Shown: positions 1 through 8,633, counted from the first letter of the stretch. The stretch is 41,729 nucleotides of DNA from Spirochaetaceae bacterium (GCA_003552985.1 PUPD01000159.1:1-41729), one strand, 5' to 3'. A program made the numbers and translations. The notes: a model not told the origin generated them from the sequence alone.

Positions 1-485
1 ATGGGCGGCTCGATGTGTTGGTGAACAACGCCGGCATCGCCGAGTCCATCGCCCTGACCGAGACGAGCCTCGAGGCCTGGGACCGGCACATGGCGGTCAA
101 TGTGCGCGCGCCGTTCATGCTTAGCACGCGGCTCGTCGATCTCCTCGAGCGCTCAACCAATCCCGTTATCGTCAATATCGGCTCGGTTGTTTCGTATAAG
201 GGTTACCCGAATCAGGGAGCCTACACCGCCAGCAAGCACGCGGTGCTCGGCCTTTCGAAGGTGCTCGCCAAGGAGCTGCATTCACGCAACATCAGAGTCC
301 ACACGGTCTCCCCCGGTGGAGTGTCCACCGACATGATTCGCGAGGTGCGTCCGGACATCGACCCCTCCGACCTCATGGCTCCGGAGGAAATCGCCGAGAC
401 GATCCTGTTTCTAGTTCTGATGCGGGGGAATGCGGTGATAGACGAGGTTGTGTTGCGACGCAGAAAGAGCGAGCCCTGGAGGTAG
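1..485 (+). CDS. Short-chain dehydrogenase/reductase, 3' part
   Basis: NAD(P)-dependent oxidoreductase of the classical SDR family; substrate unknown. The reading frame is already open at the left edge: the codons before the GTG at 15 read GRLD and run straight into VLVNNAG, the usual strand-4 motif, so the N-terminal cofactor-binding half lies outside the window. Counting from 15, the catalytic Ser is about residue 57 (NIGS), the catalytic pair is Y70/K74 in YTASK, and the cofactor loop SPGG follows near residue 100. The tail (AVIDEVVLRR) resembles the YdfG-like group, which ends in an NIDEIVLRP-type motif. The stop is TAG at 483-485. It is convergent with the next gene, and 486-591 holds no clear terminator. 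Confidence 0.9.
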   Translation, partial: GRLDVLVNNAGIAESIALTETSLEAWDRHMAVNVRAPFMLSTRLVDLLERSTNPVIVNIGSVVSYKGYPNQGAYTASKHAVLGLSKVLAKELHSRNIRVHTVSPGGVSTDMIREVRPDIDPSDLMAPEEIAETILFLVLMRGNAVIDEVVLRRRKSEPWR

Positions 486-591
486 CGGGCAAGCCGCGCG
501 GTGCCGGCCGGCCGCGGCCCAGCGGTGCGGGCGGCCACTGACGGCCGACCACGAGCGTTGGGGCCCGGGCGATTAGGGCCGGAGCCGGCTG

Positions 592-1806
592 CTACAGGCG
601 CACCCGCGCCCCGAACATCGCGTTGAACACCGGCCGTAAGCCGGGCTCGCCTGAGAGCTCGGTTCCGAACACGGCGGTGTTGATCTCCACCGGGCCGGCG
701 TCAATACCGAAGCCCGCCGCCGGCAGCCCGCGGGCGAAACCGGCACGCAGCGAAAGCACTTTAAGAAGCCGCAACTCGGCGCCGATCGCGGGCTTGAGCG
801 CTATGTTGTCGGTTTCATCGGGGCGCACGAGAAAATCGATCGCATCGCGATAGTCGGCGTACAGCTGCAGGTACTCAACACCGGACCAGCGCTCAGGGGT
901 TTCGGGCCGATAGCGCACGCCGAGATTGAGCTCGGTTGGGGCCCAGAGCCGGTCTCGCTCTTCGAAATCCTCCCCGTCGAGGAAATCGTCGAGACTAGCG
1001 TAGCGCGTCTCAACCGCGGGGGCGAGCACATTGAAAGCGGTGACCGCATAGGTGAGCCGCTCGGTTCGTGCATAACGCAGACCAAGATCGAACCCCACGC
1101 CGGTGGTAAGCACGAACGGCTCATCGAGGAAGCGGCCGAAGTCCGCGTCATCGACCAGATCGGGGATCTCCAGCAGGTCTTCCTGAAAGCTGCTCTCTCC
1201 GTGCATGAAACCCTTCATGATGACCCCGCCGTAAAGGTCACCTCGGGTGTCAGCAGGCAGGGGGAGCCGGAATCCGACCCCGCCGACCGCCAGCAGGCGC
1301 TCTTCGGCGGCGAGCTCGAGCGTGCGCCCGCTTACGGTTTCTATTCGCAATCCGGTATCGGTGAACAGCCCGAACCCCACGCCTTCGCCGACGAACCCAA
1401 ACGCGATCGGGCCGGTGAGGCCCACGCGGGTATACAGATTGCGGGTGAGATCGGTGACCTCGGGCGTAGTGAGCACCTCCTCGGGGTCGTCGTCGATCGC
1501 CTCGGCAATGGCGCTTGAGAGCGAAAACACCGGTCCGCTCAGGCGAACCGTGAGCTCGGTAATCTGCAACTCCTGGTCGGCGGTTGCAAGCGCGGCCGGA
1601 TTAGCAAACAGGGTATCGACTCCGTTATCCCAGGCAGCGTACGGTCCCCCCATCGACGCGCTCCGCGGGTTCACAACCCTCGTCAACGCCGGATCGATGA
1701 AGTCCGAAGCTGTAGCCGTCGGAGCAGCCCCCAGGCACGCCGCCGCGGTAACGATCCAGACCACTGCACGCTTCGTTCTGCCGATTCTGCCGGGACTCGC
1801 AAACAC
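592..1806 (-). CDS. Outer-membrane beta-barrel protein, PorV/UPF0164-like
   Basis: Predicted exported outer-membrane barrel of 404 aa. A signal peptide of about 33 residues (basic GRTKR, hydrophobic VWIVTAAACLG, then ATA before SDF) is followed by the family's N-terminal signature: SMGG, then FANPAALA near residues 51-73. That signature is shared by PorV/PorQ, FadL-like and spirochaetal UPF0164 proteins. The rest alternates short aromatic and hydrophobic strands with acidic loops, as expected for a barrel. The start is GTG, preceded by GGAGGCGGTG. It is the last gene of the minus-strand cluster that begins at tyrA and is a diverged relative of the barrel at 2657-3898. No ligand or cargo can be inferred. 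The family call is good, the function is unknown. Confidence 0.72.
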   Translation of the reverse strand: MFASPGRIGRTKRAVVWIVTAAACLGAAPTATASDFIDPALTRVVNPRSASMGGPYAAWDNGVDTLFANPAALATADQELQITELTVRLSGPVFSLSSAIAEAIDDDPEEVLTTPEVTDLTRNLYTRVGLTGPIAFGFVGEGVGFGLFTDTGLRIETVSGRTLELAAEERLLAVGGVGFRLPLPADTRGDLYGGVIMKGFMHGESSFQEDLLEIPDLVDDADFGRFLDEPFVLTTGVGFDLGLRYARTERLTYAVTAFNVLAPAVETRYASLDDFLDGEDFEERDRLWAPTELNLGVRYRPETPERWSGVEYLQLYADYRDAIDFLVRPDETDNIALKPAIGAELRLLKVLSLRAGFARGLPAAGFGIDAGPVEINTAVFGTELSGEPGLRPVFNAMFGARVRL

Positions 1807-1886
1807 TATTTCACCGCCTCCGATCCATGCTTCACCGTTCTCGCCCTACCCCGGCGCGCCGCTATGATGCACGCCGGCACCATGAT

Positions 1887-2528
1887 CTAGAAGTAGTCCA
1901 GAAGATCGTCGATGTACTTGGGGTCAGTCAGTCTCACGTTGACCGCATCATCCACGAAAGCTTCCGCCTCAACCCACTCATCACCGCCGACTCCAGGATT
2001 GAAGTCCCCGTCGTTGGCGTGGGCCGCTCGCATGACCAAGGCAAGTCCGACCTCGAGGTACTGTTGCTCACTTGCCGTCGCCCCCTTGTCATGCACCGCC
2101 TCGATCTGCTTCAGCGCCTCTCCAACGTAGTGATAACTAAGATCGCCGAGCTTGTTCTCGAGCTGATTCTCCAGCTCGGTCTGATCACCGAGCTTTCCGT
2201 CGAAGGCAAGCTCGAGCAGGTCCGGAAGCGCGTCCGAGAACCCGGAAGCGTTCATCGCGAGGTCGGCGAGCAGCAGGTTCAGCTCGGCGTCGTCATCCGC
2301 GTCGACGTTCTTGGAAAGCGCGTCATAGGCCTTGCGCGCTGAGCTCCTGCTCCCCGAACGCAGAGCGTCCTCGGCGTAGCGAATCTGTTGCGCCTTGCTC
2401 ATGTTGTCGGGGTCCCGCTCCAACCACGACAGCGGGCTCGTGGTGAATGCCTGTTCGCATGCGACAAGCAGGCTCAGGGACACCAACAGGGCGGCGTACG
2501 CGCTGCGGCACAGTAATCGGGAGTTCAT
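1887..2528 (-). CDS. Predicted lipoprotein between two OM barrels
   Basis: A 213-aa protein with a lipoprotein signal peptide: N-terminal Arg residues, a hydrophobic stretch, and the lipobox LVAC with Cys24 as the lipidated residue. An upstream in-frame start exists, but the ATG at 2528 has a strong GGAGG Shine-Dalgarno 5 nt away and gives a proper signal peptide, so it was chosen. The mature part looks mostly helical (runs such as AEDALRSG and ARKAYDALS), consistent with TPR-like pairs. It is acidic and has no catalytic motif I recognise. Its position between two paralogous barrel genes suggests a periplasmic accessory lipoprotein for those barrels. That role is inferred from context only. 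Confidence 0.75.
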   Translation of the reverse strand: MNSRLLCRSAYAALLVSLSLLVACEQAFTTSPLSWLERDPDNMSKAQQIRYAEDALRSGSRSSARKAYDALSKNVDADDDAELNLLLADLAMNASGFSDALPDLLELAFDGKLGDQTELENQLENKLGDLSYHYVGEALKQIEAVHDKGATASEQQYLEVGLALVMRAAHANDGDFNPGVGGDEWVEAEAFVDDAVNVRLTDPKYIDDLLDYF

Positions 2529-2656
2529 GGTACCTCCAATATCGGCATAATCCCCGCAGGGCATTACCGTGCACGGCAGCCGGCGGCACCCCACGTAGGT
2601 ATCGCTGCTGATTCGGTCAGCTGGTCATGTTGTCGGCCGGCTAGCCCTTCACAGGC

Positions 2657-3898
2657 TCAGAACCGGATCGCGAACTCCAGCGCGGCGGTGCTGCTGCGCT
2701 CCTCGCGAAAACCGCTCCCCAGCTCGCGGCTAAACACCGCGGCGTTGATCTCGATTCCGGGAAGGTCGATTCCCGCTCCGGCGGTGAGATAGCCCTGATG
2801 CACCCCGCCGCGCAGGGCGACGCTCCGGAAGAACAACAGCTCGACGCCGAGGTTGATGCGCGATTCAGGAGGCAGACCGGGGTGAACCCGTTGGAACACG
2901 TCGTCGAGCTCCACCTGGAAGCGCGGATCAATTCGCCCCGCCCAGTCGCCGGTGTCCGGCGCGTACGCGATGCCCACTGTCCCGTGCATCGGCAGCTTCC
3001 GGACTCCCCTCTCCACATAGCCCTCTTCGTCTTCCTCGGCCTCCGGCGGAAGCGCCCCACGCTTGAGCTCTTCAAGCACCGTGCGCATATCGGTCCGTGA
3101 GTAGTTGAGCGCTGTGTCGCCGATGTCCCGCACCGCGGCCCCGACCGTCCAGTCATTCCAGAACAGCTGCAGCCCGGCATCAACCCCGACGCCGTAGCCG
3201 TAATACGTTTCGCGGAGCTCGGCGGCATAGTCATCGCCGTCGTACCCGGTCTCGAGCCCCAGGAAGTGTTGCACCAAAGCGCGCGATCCGGCGGCGGTGT
3301 CTTCGTCGTCGGCGTCTATAATCGAGTGCACCCGAATTAGCGGCCGCGCCGCGGCCCCGAGCTGCACTCGCACCGGCCCGATCTCGAACGGGAAGGCCAG
3401 CCCGCCGACGAGGCTCGTTTCGGTGCTGAGGGTGCCTGAACCGTCATCGAACGACTGCCCGTAGAGAAATCCGTCGGCTGTAGTGTGCAGCCCGATGCCG
3501 AGACCACGGCCCACGTAGGCGATACCGAGACTGGTCCCGGCTCCGAGCCCGTTGCGACGGAAGGCGCGTTCTAACCGGCGATAGGTGTCGCTGTCCTCCG
3601 GCACCGTGCGGTCCCGTACCAGCAACCGCGTGACCGTGAGCGCCTCCGAAGATCGGGCGTGCACCCAGCTGCGCCCGCTCAACACGGTAAACTCTCCGGA
3701 CGGTTGGGCGAACCCTGCAGGGTTGGCAAACAAAGCGGTATACCCTGTCGCCGTAGCCACCGCAGCTCCACCCTGCCCCATAACCGCGGGGTCGGGCGAG
3801 AATACTCGCTGTTCATACTCGGAAGCGCGGGCTACGGAGACGGGGGTTGAGATGAACATCAGGATCAGGGCGAGGATTAAGCTGCGCTGCGCCACCAT
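2657..3898 (-). CDS. Outer-membrane beta-barrel protein, PorV/UPF0164-like
   Basis: A 413-aa predicted OM barrel. The signal peptide (LILALILMFIS, then SVARA before SEYE) is followed by the signature VMGQGG and FANPAGFA near residues 37-60, as in the 592-1806 protein. The last residues, EFAIRF, end in Phe preceded by alternating hydrophobics, which matches the C-terminal signal recognised by the BAM complex. The ATG at 3898 was chosen because the in-frame extension upstream has no other ATG and would not be a signal peptide. No Shine-Dalgarno is visible, but a TATACT hexamer lies 10 nt upstream, so the message may be nearly leaderless. It sits 55 nt after the TPR gene. Function beyond 'OM barrel' is not known. 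Confidence 0.75.
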   Translation of the reverse strand: MVAQRSLILALILMFISTPVSVARASEYEQRVFSPDPAVMGQGGAAVATATGYTALFANPAGFAQPSGEFTVLSGRSWVHARSSEALTVTRLLVRDRTVPEDSDTYRRLERAFRRNGLGAGTSLGIAYVGRGLGIGLHTTADGFLYGQSFDDGSGTLSTETSLVGGLAFPFEIGPVRVQLGAAARPLIRVHSIIDADDEDTAAGSRALVQHFLGLETGYDGDDYAAELRETYYGYGVGVDAGLQLFWNDWTVGAAVRDIGDTALNYSRTDMRTVLEELKRGALPPEAEEDEEGYVERGVRKLPMHGTVGIAYAPDTGDWAGRIDPRFQVELDDVFQRVHPGLPPESRINLGVELLFFRSVALRGGVHQGYLTAGAGIDLPGIEINAAVFSRELGSGFREERSSTAALEFAIRF

Positions 3899-3908
3899 AC
3901 AGTGGTGG

Positions 3909-3914
3909 AGTATA
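3909..3914 (-). promoter_or_regulatory. Candidate -10 element for the 2657-3898 barrel
   Basis: On the minus strand TATACT ends 10 nt before the ATG at 3898 and no ribosome-binding site intervenes. No convincing -35 hexamer is visible at 16-18 nt. If used, transcription would begin about 4 nt before the start codon. Confidence 0.35.
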
Positions 3915-3953
3915 TCACAGACAGCGCGACCGGGACGAACGGGACCGCAGCTT

Positions 3954-4607
3954 TTAGGGAAGCCGCTCAAGCCCGCCGGCGGCTTCGGTGTTGGCGGAGT
4001 TCAACTCGAGCGCCCGCTCGTACGCACTTCGGGCCGACTCAAACTCTTCAGCCTGTTCGCGCGCATAGCCAAGGCGCGCCCACCAGCCGGCGTTGTTGCC
4101 GTTGTGGTGCACGGCGGTCGATAGCGCGATATCGGCGCGATTGTACTCCTCAAACCGGATGAGGATCTCCCCGATGTTGCGGTACACCTGAGGAACGAGG
4201 TTACCCTGGGGCGCTGCGGCGATATAACGCTGAAAGTACTCCAGAGCTTCGGGGTCGTCACCGAGCTGAAACCTCGCCTCACCAACGATATGCAGCACGC
4301 GCTGATCCGACGGCGCCACCTGCAGACCCTGTAGTCCGTACTCCACCGCCTCTTCATAGCGCCCGAGCGCAAGCAGGCTCCACCCGAGCACGCTGTAGGC
4401 GTTCATATTGCGGGGGTTATCGTCGAGCTCGCCGAGTGTAGTCTCAACCGCCTGATTGTAGCGACCTTCCCGGTACATCTGCAGCGCATCAGGCGGTTGC
4501 TGTCCGATAGCCACCGTCGCGACAACAGCCAGCGCTGCAAGCACAATCGCCGGCTTGTTTGCGGCACGGAATGTCAATGCTGCACGCAAGCCGGAGGAGA
4601 TGCTCAC
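3954..4607 (-). CDS. TPR-repeat protein with N-terminal membrane anchor or signal
   Basis: A 217-aa protein. Residues 19-36 are hydrophobic (AIVLAALAVVATVAIG), a signal peptide or single anchor. From about residue 40 to the end there are roughly five TPR units, with recognisable A-helix/B-helix patterns such as YSVLGWSLLALGRYEEAVEY and ARSAYERALELN. It should be a periplasmic protein-protein interaction scaffold. The GTG start overlaps the bactofilin stop (GTGA), so the two are translationally coupled. The partner is probably an envelope component of the same operon (bactofilin, OM barrels, lipoprotein). No enzymatic domain is present. Confidence 0.85.
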   Translation of the reverse strand: MSISSGLRAALTFRAANKPAIVLAALAVVATVAIGQQPPDALQMYREGRYNQAVETTLGELDDNPRNMNAYSVLGWSLLALGRYEEAVEYGLQGLQVAPSDQRVLHIVGEARFQLGDDPEALEYFQRYIAAAPQGNLVPQVYRNIGEILIRFEEYNRADIALSTAVHHNGNNAGWWARLGYAREQAEEFESARSAYERALELNSANTEAAGGLERLP

Positions 4608-5008
4608 CGATCCCCTCCTGTGCCGAGGGGCTGTCGGTCCACGCCGGCGCCGGAAAGCTCAGCCGGCATTGTACAGGTACCGTTGAATCGACATCCGCTC
4701 TGCACGATCAGATCAGGGGTTTCGACGCTGCCGGAAACAGCGGCGCTCTCAAACAGCTCCACGCGCTCGCTTGCAGTCAGCTCGCCGCTGAGCGCTCCGC
4801 GAACGGTAATTCGCTTGGCCCGAATGGTGGCATCTACGCGCGCAGCCTCGTTGACGAACAGATCGCCTGTCGAGGAGATTTTTCCGTTGAAGCGGCCTTT
4901 GATCAGGACTGTACTGTCGAACTCAAGCTCGCCTTCAAACTCAACATCGTCGGCCAATACCGTGTCGATATCTGATTCATCGATCGACTTCACTCGCCAT
5001 TCGGGCAT
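4604..5008 (-). CDS. Bactofilin (polymer-forming cytoskeletal protein)
   Basis: A 134-aa bactofilin (DUF583). The core, about residues 20-105, is a run of short beta turns typical of the right-handed beta-helix: VEFEGELEF, VLIKGRFNGKI, GDLFVNEAARV, RITVRGALSGEL and so on. The tails are short and non-repetitive. Bactofilins assemble into membrane-associated filaments without nucleotide and, in spirochaetes, help set helical cell shape and organise peptidoglycan synthesis. The ATG has a GAGGA site 4-8 nt upstream. It follows tyrA by 51 nt and is coupled to the TPR gene by a 4-nt overlap. The family assignment is firm; the role in shape is inferred from the family. Confidence 0.93.
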   Translation of the reverse strand: MPEWRVKSIDESDIDTVLADDVEFEGELEFDSTVLIKGRFNGKISSTGDLFVNEAARVDATIRAKRITVRGALSGELTASERVELFESAAVSGSVETPDLIVQSGCRFNGTCTMPAELSGAGVDRQPLGTGGDR

Positions 5009-5059
5009 GCAGATCCTCGCTTTGTGTGCGAATTATGGTAGCTACGCTCACGATCGCTG

Positions 5060-5785
5060 TCAATAATCAGACAGATCTCGTACTACTTTAGTTATACTGT
5101 GCATGAGTCTATCACGCATCTCAACGGTATACGGATTGTAGCGCTGCAGATCGAGAAAGAGCTGATACGGGTCATTGCAGGTCTGTTCGATGACTTCGAG
5201 AATCTTGCGGTAGCCCAGCGTGCCGATCAGACTTTCGTTCAGCTGCATCTCCTTGAGTACGCGCCCGATCACATGCGTCACACCCTGGGTATAAGCCGCT
5301 TCATGGTCGTGCTGATCGGCCGCCATCTCGACCACGCGCAGCCCAAGCGCCGTGAACTCCTGATGCCATCTACTATAGGTCTCACTTGAAGCGCGCGCTT
5401 CGGACAAAATCAGCGGCAGTCCCTGCATGCCGTCCCTCGCGGAGTCCGGGCCGAACATAGGGTGCGTCCCGACAAGCTCAATCGGTTCGGGAACAACACG
5501 TCGCATCACCTCGATGGGATACTTCTTGACCGAACAGGTATCCAACACCGTGGTCCCGTCATCCAGATGGGGCAGCAACTGTTCAAGGGCAGGCTCGAGT
5601 GCGGAAATGGCAACGCAGAGAAACACCGCATCGGCCCGGCCGAGCTCCGTAAGCTCAACGCGGCGAACGCCGGGGGGAGTTCTGCGTGCCGGATCTCGTG
5701 TGCCGGCCAGCACCTCAAACCGCGTACTCAGCTGCGACGCCCAAAAGCTTCCGAAACGGCCCAAGCCGTACACGCCAATCGTCAT
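5060..5785 (-). CDS. tyrA: Prephenate (or arogenate) dehydrogenase
   Basis: A 241-aa TyrA-family enzyme that oxidatively decarboxylates prephenate or arogenate in tyrosine synthesis. The Rossmann motif GLGRFG is at residues 7-12, the family motif GTHPMFGP with the substrate-binding His is at 106-113, and the helical C-terminal domain carries the conserved HDHEAAYTQGVTH segment (about 159-171). There is no chorismate mutase or ACT domain, so this is a minimal monofunctional form that may lack tyrosine feedback inhibition. The ATG has no Shine-Dalgarno. A clear promoter whose -10 lies 8 nt upstream predicts a leaderless transcript. Whether prephenate or arogenate is the substrate cannot be told from sequence. 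Confidence 0.9.
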   Translation of the reverse strand: MTIGVYGLGRFGSFWASQLSTRFEVLAGTRDPARRTPPGVRRVELTELGRADAVFLCVAISALEPALEQLLPHLDDGTTVLDTCSVKKYPIEVMRRVVPEPIELVGTHPMFGPDSARDGMQGLPLILSEARASSETYSRWHQEFTALGLRVVEMAADQHDHEAAYTQGVTHVIGRVLKEMQLNESLIGTLGYRKILEVIEQTCNDPYQLFLDLQRYNPYTVEMRDRLMHSITKVVRDLSDY

Positions 5786-5793
5786 TGGCGCGT

Positions 5794-5822
5794 ATCTTAG
5801 CCGAATCTCATTGCTATTTCAA
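5794..5822 (-). promoter_or_regulatory. tyrA promoter (leaderless type)
   Basis: Minus strand: -35 TTGAAA (complement of 5817-5822), 17-bp spacer, -10 TAAGAT (complement of 5794-5799), then 8 nt to the tyrA ATG. The expected transcription start is about 2 nt before the start codon. The -35 hexamer occupies the same six base pairs as the -35 proposed for pta on the other strand. Confidence 0.6.
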
Positions 5823-5845
5823 TTCCGTCCGGCCCGTGTTATCCT
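5817..5845 (+). promoter_or_regulatory. Candidate pta-dapB-dapA promoter
   Basis: A weak -35 (TTTCAA, 5817-5822), a 17-bp spacer and TATCCT at 5840-5845, which is preceded by TG one base away (extended -10). Transcription would start near 5852, leaving a leader of about 26 nt with the AAAAGGAGC ribosome-binding site. Confidence 0.4.
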
Positions 5846-5877
5846 TGCAGTAATCAATTGCACGAAAAGGAGCTATC

Positions 5878-6873
5878 ATGGCTTTCATTGAACAGATGTG
5901 GGCAAAGGCGAGAGAACTGCGCAAGAACCTGGTATTGCCGGAAGGAACCGACCCGCGGATGGTGCAAGCGGCTCGCCGCCTGGCGGACGAAGGGCTGGTA
6001 GGCCGGGTGACGCTGGTTGGAGCCCGGTCGGAGATCGACACGGCGGCAAAGAATGAAGGCGTTGACCTCAGCGGCGTACAGGTTGACGACCCGGCGGAAT
6101 CAGCCAAGGTGGAGGAATACGCACAGGACTATTGTGAGCTTCGCAAACACAAGGGAATGACTGCTGAACAGGCGCGCACCGAGATTCTCGACCCCTTGCG
6201 TTGGGCGTCGATGATGGTGCGCCGCGGCGACGCCGACGCCATGGTCGCCGGTGCAATGAACTCCACCGGAAACGTACTGCGCGCGGCGTTGTCGATCGTT
6301 AAGACCGCGCCCGGAACGAAGTACGCCTCGTCTTGTTTCGTGATGCGCGTGCCGGATTCCTCCTGGGGTGTGGACGGGCATATGATCTTCGCCGACTGTG
6401 CCACGATCCCGGACCCCGATCCTGAGCAGCTCGCCTCCATTGCGATCTCGGCTGCCGAGAGCTGCCGGACATATCTGCAGACCGAGCCGGTTGTAGCGCT
6501 GCTGTCGTTTTCGACTAAGGGCTCAGCCAGTCATCCGGCCGTCGACAAGGTGCTCGAAGCTCTGAAGATTGCGAAGGAACAGGCGCCACAGCTCCAGATC
6601 GATGGAGAGCTACAGGCCGACGCAGCGATCGTCCCCAAGGTGGGTGCCGGTAAAGCCCCGGACAGCCCGGTAGCAGGCAAAGCGAACGTGCTGGTGTTTC
6701 CCGACCTGAACTCCGGAAACATCGGGTACAAGCTTGTGCAACGACTCGCGGGCGCCGAAGCGTACGGGCCGTTTCTCCAGGGGTTCGCGAAGCCGGTGAG
6801 CGACCTTTCACGCGGATGCTCGGTTGACGATATCGTGAACACCTCAGCCGTTACCTTGTGCCAGGGAGGATGA
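5878..6873 (+). CDS. pta: Phosphate acetyltransferase
   Basis: A 331-aa phosphotransacetylase that interconverts acetyl-CoA and acetyl phosphate. It is the short, single-domain type without the N-terminal DRTGG/BioD-like extension. Family landmarks are [15 protein letters not shown] at the N-terminus, the STKGSASHP loop near residue 207, [10 protein letters not shown] near 275, and the C-terminal [11 protein letters not shown]. The ATG has an AAGGAG site. With an acetate kinase (not in this window) it would yield ATP during fermentation; pyruvate phosphate dikinase at the right end fits the same glycolytic/fermentative physiology. Its stop overlaps the dapB ribosome-binding site, so the two are probably co-transcribed. 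Confidence 0.96.
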   Translation: MAFIEQMWAKARELRKNLVLPEGTDPRMVQAARRLADEGLVGRVTLVGARSEIDTAAKNEGVDLSGVQVDDPAESAKVEEYAQDYCELRKHKGMTAEQARTEILDPLRWASMMVRRGDADAMVAGAMNSTGNVLRAALSIVKTAPGTKYASSCFVMRVPDSSWGVDGHMIFADCATIPDPDPEQLASIAISAAESCRTYLQTEPVVALLSFSTKGSASHPAVDKVLEALKIAKEQAPQLQIDGELQADAAIVPKVGAGKAPDSPVAGKANVLVFPDLNSGNIGYKLVQRLAGAEAYGPFLQGFAKPVSDLSRGCSVDDIVNTSAVTLCQGG

Positions 6874-6877
6874 TCTC

Positions 6878-7639
6878 GTGCACGTCGTAATCTGTGGATA
6901 CGGACGCATGGGCCAGGAAGTCGAGCAGGTGTTGCTCTCCCGGGGTCATAGCGTAGTTACGCGAATCGACCCCGCCCCTGACCGCGGCGACACCCGGGCG
7001 CTGAAGCCGGCAGACCTGAAGGGATGCAACGGGGTCATCGAGTTTTCGCTCGCTGATGCTGTGACCGCGAATGCGCGGACCTATATCGAGGCCGGGGTGC
7101 CGGCCGTCGTCGGGACCACCGGATGGGAAGACAAGCGAGCGGAAGTCGAGCAGGCGGTACAGGACTCAGACAGCGGCTATCTTGTGGGGTCTAACTTCTC
7201 GATTGGGGCCAACCTGATGTTTGCGCTCACCGCAAAGGCCGCAGCAATCATCAACTCGTTCCCCGAATACGACATCATGGTGCAGGAGTACCACCACACC
7301 CGGAAGAAGGACAGCCCTTCAGGGACCGCGCTGACGCTGGCTGAGAAGATTCTGAGTGTGAATCAAGCGAAGACCGAGATTGTCAGCGAGTGCCTGCACC
7401 GTCAGATCAAGCCGCACGAGTTGCACGTAGGAAGCGTGCGCGGCGGATCGATTCCCGGCATACACACCGTGACACTCGATTCGCCGGCTGATACTATTGC
7501 ATTGACGCATTCGGCGCGCAACCGTAGCGGCTTCGCGACGGGAGCGGTCATGGCGCTCGAATGGTTGCAGGGACGAAAGGGGTTTTTCACGGTGGATGAC
7601 TTCATCGAGGACCTGATCGCTCGCAGCCAGGAGCAATAG
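6878..7639 (+). CDS. dapB: 4-hydroxy-tetrahydrodipicolinate reductase
   Basis: A 253-aa DapB, the second committed step of the lysine/diaminopimelate pathway (cytosolic, NAD(P)H-dependent). The nucleotide-binding GYGRMG is at residues 7-12, GTTGW at 79-83, the catalytic His pair at 139-140 in EYHH, and the substrate-binding KKDSPSGTA at 143-151. The start is GTG at 6878, supported by AGGAGG just upstream overlapping the end of pta. The length is normal. It is followed after 47 nt by dapA, the preceding step of the pathway. Confidence 0.97.
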   Translation: MHVVICGYGRMGQEVEQVLLSRGHSVVTRIDPAPDRGDTRALKPADLKGCNGVIEFSLADAVTANARTYIEAGVPAVVGTTGWEDKRAEVEQAVQDSDSGYLVGSNFSIGANLMFALTAKAAAIINSFPEYDIMVQEYHHTRKKDSPSGTALTLAEKILSVNQAKTEIVSECLHRQIKPHELHVGSVRGGSIPGIHTVTLDSPADTIALTHSARNRSGFATGAVMALEWLQGRKGFFTVDDFIEDLIARSQEQ

Positions 7640-7686
7640 AACTAAGAACGTATCGAGTATCTGCGCGTACACCAGGAGGGAGTGAC

Positions 7687-8562
7687 ATGTATCAGGGAGC
7701 CTATACCGCGCTCATCACGCCGTTCAACACTGATGAGTCGGTCGACGAGGGTGCGTTGCGCGACCTCGTCGAGTTTCAGATCAGTGAAGGAGTTTCGGGC
7801 ATTGTGCCGGTGGGGACAACCGGGGAGAGTCCGACGGTCACACATAAAGAGAACGTCGAGGTCGTCCGCATCGTCGTCGAGCAGGCCGCAGGCCGCGTAC
7901 CCGTAATCGCAGGAACCGGCTCGAACAGCACGATGGAAGCAATTGAGATGACCCGTCAGGCGAAGGATATTGGCGCCAGCGCCAGCCTTCAGGTAGCGCC
8001 GTATTACAACAAGCCCAGTCAGGAGGGCTTCTACCGGCACTTCAGCACTATCGCCGACACCATCGATATGCCGCACGTGGTGTACAACATCCCCGGTCGC
8101 ACCGGAAAGAACATCGAAAACGACACTATGCTGCGCCTTGCTGCCCATCCGAACATCCCCGCGGTCAAGGAAGCGAGCGGCAGCATGCCGCAGGTCATGG
8201 ACCTGATCGCTCGCAAGCCGAAGGATTTCGTAGTGCTCTCGGGCGATGACAACCTGACGTTGCCGATTCTTGCACTCGGCGGCAGGGGCGTCATCTCGGT
8301 GGCAAGCAACCTCATCCCCGGCCGCATGCAGGCGCTGGTCGATAACTACCTCGCAGGCAAGGTGGAGGAGGCACAAACCGAGCATTACGCGCTCTTGCCG
8401 TTCTTCAAGGGGCTGTTCCTCGATACCAACCCGATCCCGATCAAGTACGCGGTCTCGCTGACCGGCCGGGTGAAGGAAGTGTACCGCTTGCCGCTGTGTC
8501 CGATGAGCGATGCCGAGAAGGCAACGATCAAGCAGATTTTGCAGGACTGTAAGCTGCTTTGA
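7687..8562 (+). CDS. dapA: 4-hydroxy-tetrahydrodipicolinate synthase
   Basis: A 291-aa class I aldolase-type enzyme condensing pyruvate with aspartate semialdehyde. GTTGE is at residues 43-47, YYNKP at 106-110, Tyr133 in VVYNIPGRTG, and the Schiff-base Lys161 in AVKEASG. All key residues are present and the length is standard. The ATG is preceded by a strong AGGAGGGAG site. It is the last gene of the pta-dapB-dapA operon and meets rsmA tail to tail. Confidence 0.97.
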   Translation: MYQGAYTALITPFNTDESVDEGALRDLVEFQISEGVSGIVPVGTTGESPTVTHKENVEVVRIVVEQAAGRVPVIAGTGSNSTMEAIEMTRQAKDIGASASLQVAPYYNKPSQEGFYRHFSTIADTIDMPHVVYNIPGRTGKNIENDTMLRLAAHPNIPAVKEASGSMPQVMDLIARKPKDFVVLSGDDNLTLPILALGGRGVISVASNLIPGRMQALVDNYLAGKVEEAQTEHYALLPFFKGLFLDTNPIPIKYAVSLTGRVKEVYRLPLCPMSDAEKATIKQILQDCKLL

Positions 8563-8569
8563 GTGCCGG

Positions 8570-8618
8570 CGTCGGTGCGGCGCCGGTGGGACCCCTCCGG
8601 TCCGCAGCTTCACCGACG
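8570..8618. other. Inverted repeat between dapA and rsmA stops
   Basis: CGTCGGTG at 8570-8577 pairs with CACCGACG at 8611-8618 across a GC-rich loop that itself contains short complementary runs. It lies in the 71-nt gap between two convergent genes and has no T tract on either strand. It may act as a weak or factor-dependent terminator. Confidence 0.3.
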
Positions 8619-8633
8619 GCGCCGGGACCGAGA

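Noticed and set aside
1247-1867. Open frame of 206 codons opposite the first OM barrel
   Set aside because: Ser/Pro/Arg-rich antisense shadow; the minus-strand frame has signal peptide and family signature.
7642-8613. Open frame of 323 codons on the minus strand opposite dapA
   Set aside because: dapA is certain from its active-site residues. The antisense frame is long only because of high-GC codon bias; its product is His/Arg-rich and matches nothing.
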